From positions 22,006,008 through 22,070,007 of the forward strand of contig CM049313.1 of assembly GCA_026874595.1 (NCBI GenBank): a DNA stretch of 64,000 bases. The letters are read 5' to 3'. The position numbers and the translations under genes were made by a program. Source of the stretch: Sipunculus nudus (Eukaryota; Annelida; Sipuncula; Golfingiida; Sipunculidae). Each line of letters begins with the position of its first letter. Position 1 is the stretch's first letter. The notes under the pieces were generated by a model. It had not been told where the DNA came from. It searched no databases and saw only the letters and a list, made by a program, of their open reading frames with translations. Shown here in pieces: positions 58,740 through 64,000 of this stretch.

Positions 58740-59780
58740 ATGTGTACTACTGGATTGTTTAGGGGCAAAACTCTATGGATTTTGTTTATGACTCTGCTTT
58801 TATTTTGCTGTTTCGTATTCTTGGGCTTGCATTTCGACGGGATGTTGAGCTGGAATGTAGGGTGGAATTTGGTACCCCATTTGAAGTTGTCTCCTTGTGG
58901 ATTTAATAATTCAGAATGTGAACGGTTACTGCGGACCTTAAATACGTGGCCAGACACGAAACCAAGAGCAGCCATATACATTCTTACTCAGAGCTCTCGA
59001 AAAGGGCATCTACACAGGGGATTGAAGAGTATAGACGCATATTTCAACAATTGTTTCAAGTACCCGGTAATTATCTTCCATGAGAAAGAGCTGCGTCCTT
59101 CAATACCATGGATTAAAAGTATAACAAAATCAGACCTGTACTTTCAAGAAATCGAATTTAGTATCCCACCATACATACTGCCGATGTCTGCATGGCCCTC
59201 GTCAACAGGTTGCAAATTCTCAGTTGGCTACAAACATATGTGCCGTTTCCATTCGAAACTACTTTATGAAATGCCTATCATTCAGAATCTGGAATACTAC
59301 TGGAGGCTCGATGATGACTCGTTCCTACTTGCTAATATAACGTATGACGTATTTCAGATTATGCGTAAGCACGATATGCAATATGGATATATACATATGA
59401 TGAGAGACAGACCAAGTTGCATTCAGGGACTGTGGAGCGCAGCAATGACTCACATGAAAAAGAAACATATTGAGCCAACCTTTTTCAACTCTTGGCCTGA
59501 ACGTCAGATATTTTATAATAATTTTGAAATATCCCAAGTGAACCTTTGGACCCAAGAAAAATATAAGAACTATGTTGAGGACATTGATAAAAATGGAGGT
59601 ATATATTACTACAGATGGGGTGACGCTCCTATTAAAACAATAGCCGTGACAATGTTTGTGCCTGGAACCAAAGTGTATCATTTTAAAGACATTAGTTATC
59701 AACATAAAGACTTCAAAAGACGACTCATTACAAATACTACAGTAAACAGCACATTAAATGCTATGCAGTGTTTCAACTGA
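58740..59780 (+). CDS. GT15-family alpha-mannosyltransferase, copy 2
   Basis: 346 residues, single coding exon, paralogue of 34189-35202 and clearly alignable along its whole length. Residues about 11-30 are a hydrophobic helix (TLWILFMTLLLFCCFVFLGL), giving a type II membrane protein. Family motifs: KPRAAIYILTQSS, FKYPVIIFHEKEL, GYKHMCRFHSKLLYEMP, YYWRLDDDS (Asp191-193), NNFEIS (Glu263) and GGIYYYRWGDAPIKT (Arg292). The same two departures from the fungal motifs occur as in copy 1 (DDD for EPD, Lys for His), so they are a property of this lineage. An ACATTTTCAG acceptor ends at 58711; from 58712 the frame stays open to the ATG, so either a short 5' UTR or an upstream coding exon is possible. 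GDP-mannose use is expected from the family, not shown. Confidence 0.85.
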   Translation: MCTTGLFRGKTLWILFMTLLLFCCFVFLGLHFDGMLSWNVGWNLVPHLKLSPCGFNNSECERLLRTLNTWPDTKPRAAIYILTQSSRKGHLHRGLKSIDAYFNNCFKYPVIIFHEKELRPSIPWIKSITKSDLYFQEIEFSIPPYILPMSAWPSSTGCKFSVGYKHMCRFHSKLLYEMPIIQNLEYYWRLDDDSFLLANITYDVFQIMRKHDMQYGYIHMMRDRPSCIQGLWSAAMTHMKKKHIEPTFFNSWPERQIFYNNFEISQVNLWTQEKYKNYVEDIDKNGGIYYYRWGDAPIKTIAVTMFVPGTKVYHFKDISYQHKDFKRRLITNTTVNSTLNAMQCFN

Positions 59781-59989
59781 AAATGGTTCTTTTTTAGTAT
59801 GAATAATAATCATATTCATCATTTAACCAACTTTATATATGTAAAATATTTGTTGCTTTAACTTGGGAGTTAACTTTTCATCTTTCGTAAATATATTACA
59901 AATAGCACCGTAAACTTAACATTAAGCGCCATGCACTTCTTCAACTGAAAGATGAGAAGGTTTTTTACTTATCACAATATATCAAATTT

Positions 59990-60330
59990 ATCATCTGACC
60001 AATATAATTAGTTAATTAAAATATTAATCTCAAGGTTTAACTTTCATCATTTGTAAACATATCTATATTTAAGTAGAATATACATGCTTGAACTTGAGGT
60101 TAAACGTTTCATCGTTCGTAAATATACTCATATTATGGTGGAAGGTATATTGCTTTAACTTGAGGTTCAAGTTTTTATTGTTCGAAAATATATTTATATT
60201 TAAGCGGAAGGTAAATTGATTTGACACGACCTTAAACTTGTCATCATTTGTAAATATATTCATATTTAAAAGGAAAATGTATTGCTTTCATGTGGTCTAT
60301 AACTTTTTATCATTCGTGAATATATTTTTC
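59990..60330 (+). repeat. 66-bp minisatellite after GT15 copy 2
   Basis: TCGTAAATAT-like words lie at 60053, 60118, 60184, 60250 and 60316, a spacing of 65-66 bp. Each unit has TATTTAAGxGGAAGGTA, TGCTTxAACTTGAGGTT and TTTATCxTTCGTAAA. An isolated related unit lies at about 59830-59895. Because 66 is divisible by three, a 64-codon frame with a 22-residue period exists on the minus strand, but this alone is no evidence for coding. Confidence 0.85.
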
Positions 60331-60499
60331 CTTGATGTGCATAGCATTGTCGGTCTTATCATTTAGTGATTTTCTACGAGGGTTAGTGATAACAAGGTGT
60401 CAATTGAAAAGAGAACCCGCCAGTCTTGGGCAACAAAACAGGGAATATGCTGAGACCTTTGGGATTCTCATCTCAACATACCACTCAGACTTCAGCTGT

Positions 60500-60745
60500 A
60501 CACTCTAAGAAAAAAGGGTTACACGTAGAACCCTTAAAGGTTTTTAAGAGAGGAGCCAGTGGGGGACCCTTGGTGGTTCAAGGTTGAACCCTCCAGTCAG
60601 GGTTCTTCAAGGAACCCTCTCCGAGGGTTCTTCAACGATTTCTCTCCGGGGTTTTTTTGGGCAACCCTAAGGATTCTATATGTAACCATAATAATCTTCT
60701 AAGCTTATAAGAACCATAGAGCAGGTTTTTCCTGGAGACAATGGT
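60500..60745. mobile_element. AGGGTTC-type MITE (hAT-like)
   Basis: Starts CACTCTAAGAAAAAAGGGTT and is filled with GGTTC/GAACC words in both orientations (GTAGAACCCTT, GGTTGAACCCTCC, AGGGTTCTTCAAGGAACC). Repeats with CACTCTAAAAA ends and GGGTTC interiors are common in aquatic animals and often grouped with hAT MITEs. The right end is not clear; I place it before the AT tract at 60766. Confidence 0.5.
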
Positions 60746-60763
60746 CATGAAAGGTTTTTGAGG

Positions 60764-60765
<2 letters not shown>

Positions 60766-60801
<36 letters not shown>
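60766..60801. repeat. (AT)n microsatellite
   Basis: TA run between the MITE and the SINE. Confidence 0.95.
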
Positions 60802-60804
<3 letters not shown>

Positions 60805-60809
60805 TAGAA

Positions 60810-61210
60810 AGAACCGGCTTCTGTGGCTCAGGGGTAGAGCGCAGGGCTCAAAGCCGGTAGAACGTGAGTTCGAATCTCAGCCGAAAATTTTCACGGTCGA
60901 CCCCTACCCAGGGTGGGTGCTCTGCAGGCCCAATGGGGAGACTGTACACAACAGTCGGGTTTCACTCACAAACGAGTGCGCCTTTCGGGGGTTCCTCGGT
61001 GTTATGACCCAGCAATGGGGATGAGACACACCCAGGACCCGCAGGAGTGAATCACCGAGCCTGGTTGACGCCAGAGCATTGTGTGCAAGCCCCTGTCACG
61101 GAGTCCGAAACCGGAATGGAAATTCTGCGGTTGTATATAGACTTAGTTAAGCAAGCATTAAAAAAATGGAGGCGGTTACCTCCACCAAAAAAAAATTATT
61201 AAAATAAAAA
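60810..61210 (+). mobile_element. tRNA-derived SINE, near full length
   Basis: The head GAACCGGCTTCTGTGGCTCA, then GGGGTAGAGCGC (box A), CTCAAAGCCGG and GAGTTCGAATCTC (box B), is tRNA-like. The body includes CCTACCCAGGGTGGGTGCTC, CACAAACGAGTGC, GACCCAGCAATGGGG and a later GTCACGGAGTCCGAAACCGG, with an A-rich tail at about 61150-61215. Both RNA polymerase III boxes look intact. The open frame of 88 codons starting in the AT tract is an artefact. Confidence 0.85.
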
Positions 61211-61214
61211 AAAA

Positions 61215-62380
61215 TGCATTTGAAAGTACTCTCACATGTTATTTTATATCATTCAGAATAATCAATCATACCTCATATGTCCATATAAAAGGGAAATAGT
61301 TTGATTGATCATATGAAAATCTCTGAAAGTATTACTCAAAGAAAGTGGGCAATTGCAATGACACAGCTTAAATTCTAACTTAGTTGTATCCTGTAAATAT
61401 AATAAATCCTTCCAGATGGAATGAAAACCCATCTCTGTGTTTTCGGCGATAAACTGCATAACTTTCGCTACGATTCAAATAATCACTGATTCCACTGATT
61501 CCATATTTTTCAATTGCTTAATTCGTAAAGAATGGTGCGGAAAATCGATCCGGAAAAGAAGATATGAGATAAAAAATATATATAAATATACAAACATATA
61601 CACGTATGCAGGTATAATATGCGCTGTGTCATTTTTTTTTTTATTACGCGTTTTGATAATTAATTAGTATACGTTCCTGGTCTCTGAAGCCGCCAATTGT
61701 ACCACTCGAGAGATCCCCCCCCCCCCCCTCCCATCCGTCTTGGGTTTGTTTGGGAATATAAATGTTGGAAACATTACAATGTTTTGGAAGATTCCCGAAA
61801 TATCATTAACAAGTTAAATGTTAAATCATATGAACCGTACATATAATATACATAAAATATTACAAATATAAAACACGGTGTATGCATGCAGTTTTCTTTA
61901 TAACGATTCATCTACATATAGACCCTGTTATCTTACCTTATTTACCATATAATATTTATTACTTTTCCTTCCATTTATTCATTGCCTTCTTTTTACTCAG
62001 GTGGTTAATATAAAAAACAATTTTGGATTTTGCGATACACAATTGGGTGTGCATTATTCGCACCTGTTATGATTTATAAATAACTCAGGAATAACTAACC
62101 ATGTTAAATAGTCAGTCCTATTATTATCCTCTCTTCTTTTTACATTTGCTCCTTTTTGCAAAGAAACTGATGGGTAATTTAATCCACTAAAGTCTACACT
62201 CGATATTAATGAGTCAATATAACGCCAGTTTAATTAGAGGACACCTTAATGTATAATTAAGCGTGACCACAGAAGGAGAGACCCCGTTTTGTTCATCATG
62301 CCCATATGTTTTGAAAACCCCACTACAAAAGTTTTCATGTTCACACCCTAATGAAAATAAAAAAAAAACATTTAATGTAT
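61215..62380. other. Intergenic stretch
   Basis: AT-rich, with a C-homopolymer at about 61717-61727. No gene supported. Confidence 0.4.
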
Positions 62381-62384
62381 ACTA

Positions 62385-62695
62385 GCAATTACCCGTGCTA
62401 CGCACGGTTCTGGGCGAGCATTTAGTTCTAATGTCAAATAGTCTGTCATAGTTTCATGTCTTGGGTGTTCAATGTTACTGTCTCTTTGAATCCGACATTT
62501 GGTATAAGTGTTCTGTCCCTGAGTTAACCTTGTGTCGGAGTCTGAATGACCTGGACGAATACGTTCTTGTCCGAATGGTGGAATGTCTTCGGACAAACCC
62601 GGAGCATATGTATGTCAAAAATCACGGCAAACCGTAGTGTCAGAGAAGACATGTAAATTCACACAAATCGCGTTACGCTATTAATATATAGATCC
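62385..62695. repeat. Candidate dispersed repeat with CCGTGC-TAC-GCACGG hairpin
   Basis: Begins TACTAGCAATTACCCGTGCT and has a perfect 6-bp stem, 3-base loop (CCGTGCTACGCACGG). It ends with GCGTTACGCTATTAATATAT and AGAT. Start and end words of this kind (…TTACCCG…CG…, …TATATAGAT) recur in interspersed repeats of many invertebrates. There is only one copy here, so the class is open. Confidence 0.4.
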
Positions 62696-62699
62696 ATTA

Positions 62700-64000
62700 T
62701 ATGCATGGTGTTATGCATAAAACTCCAATTGAAGCCAAGAGGTTGGCAGGAGAATTTTTGAAGAATTTGATATGTTTAATAAAATCAGTTTTATATGAAA
62801 ATATATATTATGCTGAACATCGCCATTTATAGTTGCCCTCCGCGCCCGTGAATCCGCCAGTAAAGGAACCTGTTATCTTGCATAGTAGTACAGTACAGCG
62901 CTGAGACGTGATCTCGATAATTGCATTCCGGTTATAACGCACAAAAACTGAGCACTCACATGGTCGGGCAATCCCGCTGCGCAAAAGTTCGTGGTAGCAT
63001 TATATTATGTGGTACATTTAATGGCTGTATATATTTTTTAATATCACGCACTCCTTTCTGTTTGAAAGCTGAGCCAATGTTTTCCAGTGAGACAGTCGCT
63101 GCGTTCAGGCAATGTGTTAAACCCGGATCCCACTCCGGATCCCGGAACCCAAGAAAAATTTGTAATTCTTAAACTCTCATGGTAATTTGTCCAGATATTT
63201 TAGCATAATCGTATCTTAAGACATATTTTATATTATGTTTGGTTAAAACATAAAAAATAGTCTGTTTTGCAACAAAATTTGATTATAAAAAAACACTTAT
63301 GGACCTTGGGGCACGGACCTCACGGATTACACGGACCCCGTTTTCTTGTTGTTTTACCATTTCTCTAGTACATACATGTATTTTACATCACGGTTAGCCA
63401 TGACACATTTGTGATTTATTACTGTGTTTGTATCTGTATTTTTACATTTCTGTCTCAGTTTTTATTCATAATTTTATATTTGCTATTTATTTCATTTGTG
63501 TAGCGTTTTAAAAAAGTATTATAATTTAAAACATTTACAAAATCATTATTTTGTAACCTGTAGTTGCTTGAAATGCAAGTAATCAACAATTCCTTTCGGT
63601 ATTTATATTATTGCCAACTTTAAAATTAATGGTTGTTATGAACGGAGCACGAAACCTGTTGTTATGTGGAAGTGCTCTGATATATCAGTCTCAGGTCCGC
63701 TCAACTGTTAGTGCACTTCAAATTAAATCTCTCCCACTGTGTCCGCCCTATTATATTTTCATTTAAAATAACAAATATTATATTAAGTGTGTGACATGAG
63801 TGCTATTTTTGTCCTTTTTTAGTCATAAATAAAAATATTAGCGGTGGTTACTGGGGTCCGTCAAAATTTAACAGTCGGCAAATTCAAGTAAATCAGGTCC
63901 GTCTTCATCGAAATATTTTTGTAATTATAAATCTTTCAGTGAATCGGTCATTTAACATTTAGGGAGTTTGCTCTGTCCTTACATCATCAATAGTGGTGTT
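62700..64000. other. Intergenic stretch to window end
   Basis: No gene supported. The frame at 62921-63172 (83 codons) has no recognisable domain. Confidence 0.4.

Noticed and set aside
60069-60263. 64-codon frame with a 22-residue repeat
   Set aside because: Explained by the 66-bp minisatellite; no start context or conservation to support coding.
60811-60890. Functional tRNA gene
   Set aside because: Boxes A and B are present, but the same head with the same body recurs at 3.8 and 24.7 kb, so it is a SINE head.

Overview
The window looks like nuclear DNA of a marine or freshwater invertebrate, most likely a bivalve or other mollusc. The reasons are its AT-rich, microsatellite-laden sequence, a small secreted C1q-domain gene split by introns, tRNA-derived SINEs, BEL/Pao and Gmr1-order gypsy retroelements, and tandem-repeat-cored Helentron/'pearl'-like elements of the kind described in oysters. 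The phylum is inferred from family content; no marker gene proves it.

Three host genes can be supported. (1) A complete secreted C1q-domain protein on the minus strand (22874 to 20339), which I assembled from three exons: signal peptide, a 52-base linker exon, and the C1q domain. It comes to 174 residues with matching splice phases. (2, 3) Two intronless-coding paralogues of the GT15 (Kre2/Mnt1-type) alpha-mannosyltransferase family on the plus strand at 34.2-35.2 and 58.7-59.8 kb. Each is a predicted type II Golgi protein with a splice acceptor just before its start codon.

Most other recognisable sequence is mobile DNA. From left to right: a pogo/Tigger-type MITE (2.98 kb); a 5'-end SINE fragment (3.8 kb); a decayed BEL/Pao element on the minus strand (6.6-12.0 kb) whose RT catalytic loop is destroyed; two Helentron-like elements with ~340-bp core repeats (12.3-15.5 kb); a second SINE (24.7-24.9 kb, minus); a 62-bp minisatellite (28.6-29.0 kb); diverged dispersed repeats (31-32.6 and 41.7-42.1 kb); a frameshifted minus-strand gypsy element (36.2-41.5 kb); and a third Helentron-like element (44.0-45.7 kb). 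The last large structure is about 12 kb long (45.88-57.92 kb). It reads best as a 5.3-kb pogo/Tigger-type DNA transposon inserted in an (AT)n tract and then split by a young gypsy element (46.44-53.17 kb) with 1125-bp LTRs and a TACAG target duplication. The right end carries the second GT15 gene, a 66-bp minisatellite, a MITE and a near-complete SINE.

Both gypsy elements have integrase upstream of reverse transcriptase (Gmr1-type order), and each lacks a different part of the RT/RNase H module. The young one keeps an open 983-codon gag-protease-integrase frame but has no RT fingers/palm, so its recent insertion implies help in trans. Stretches not listed (about 0-2.1, 4-6, 15.5-17.2, 18.4-20.1, 22.9-24.6, 26.6-28.5, 29.6-31, 32.6-34.1, 42.7-43.9, 53.2-54.1, 54.5-56.4, 61.2-62.3 and 62.7-64 kb) are AT-rich intergenic or intronic DNA in which I see no supportable gene.
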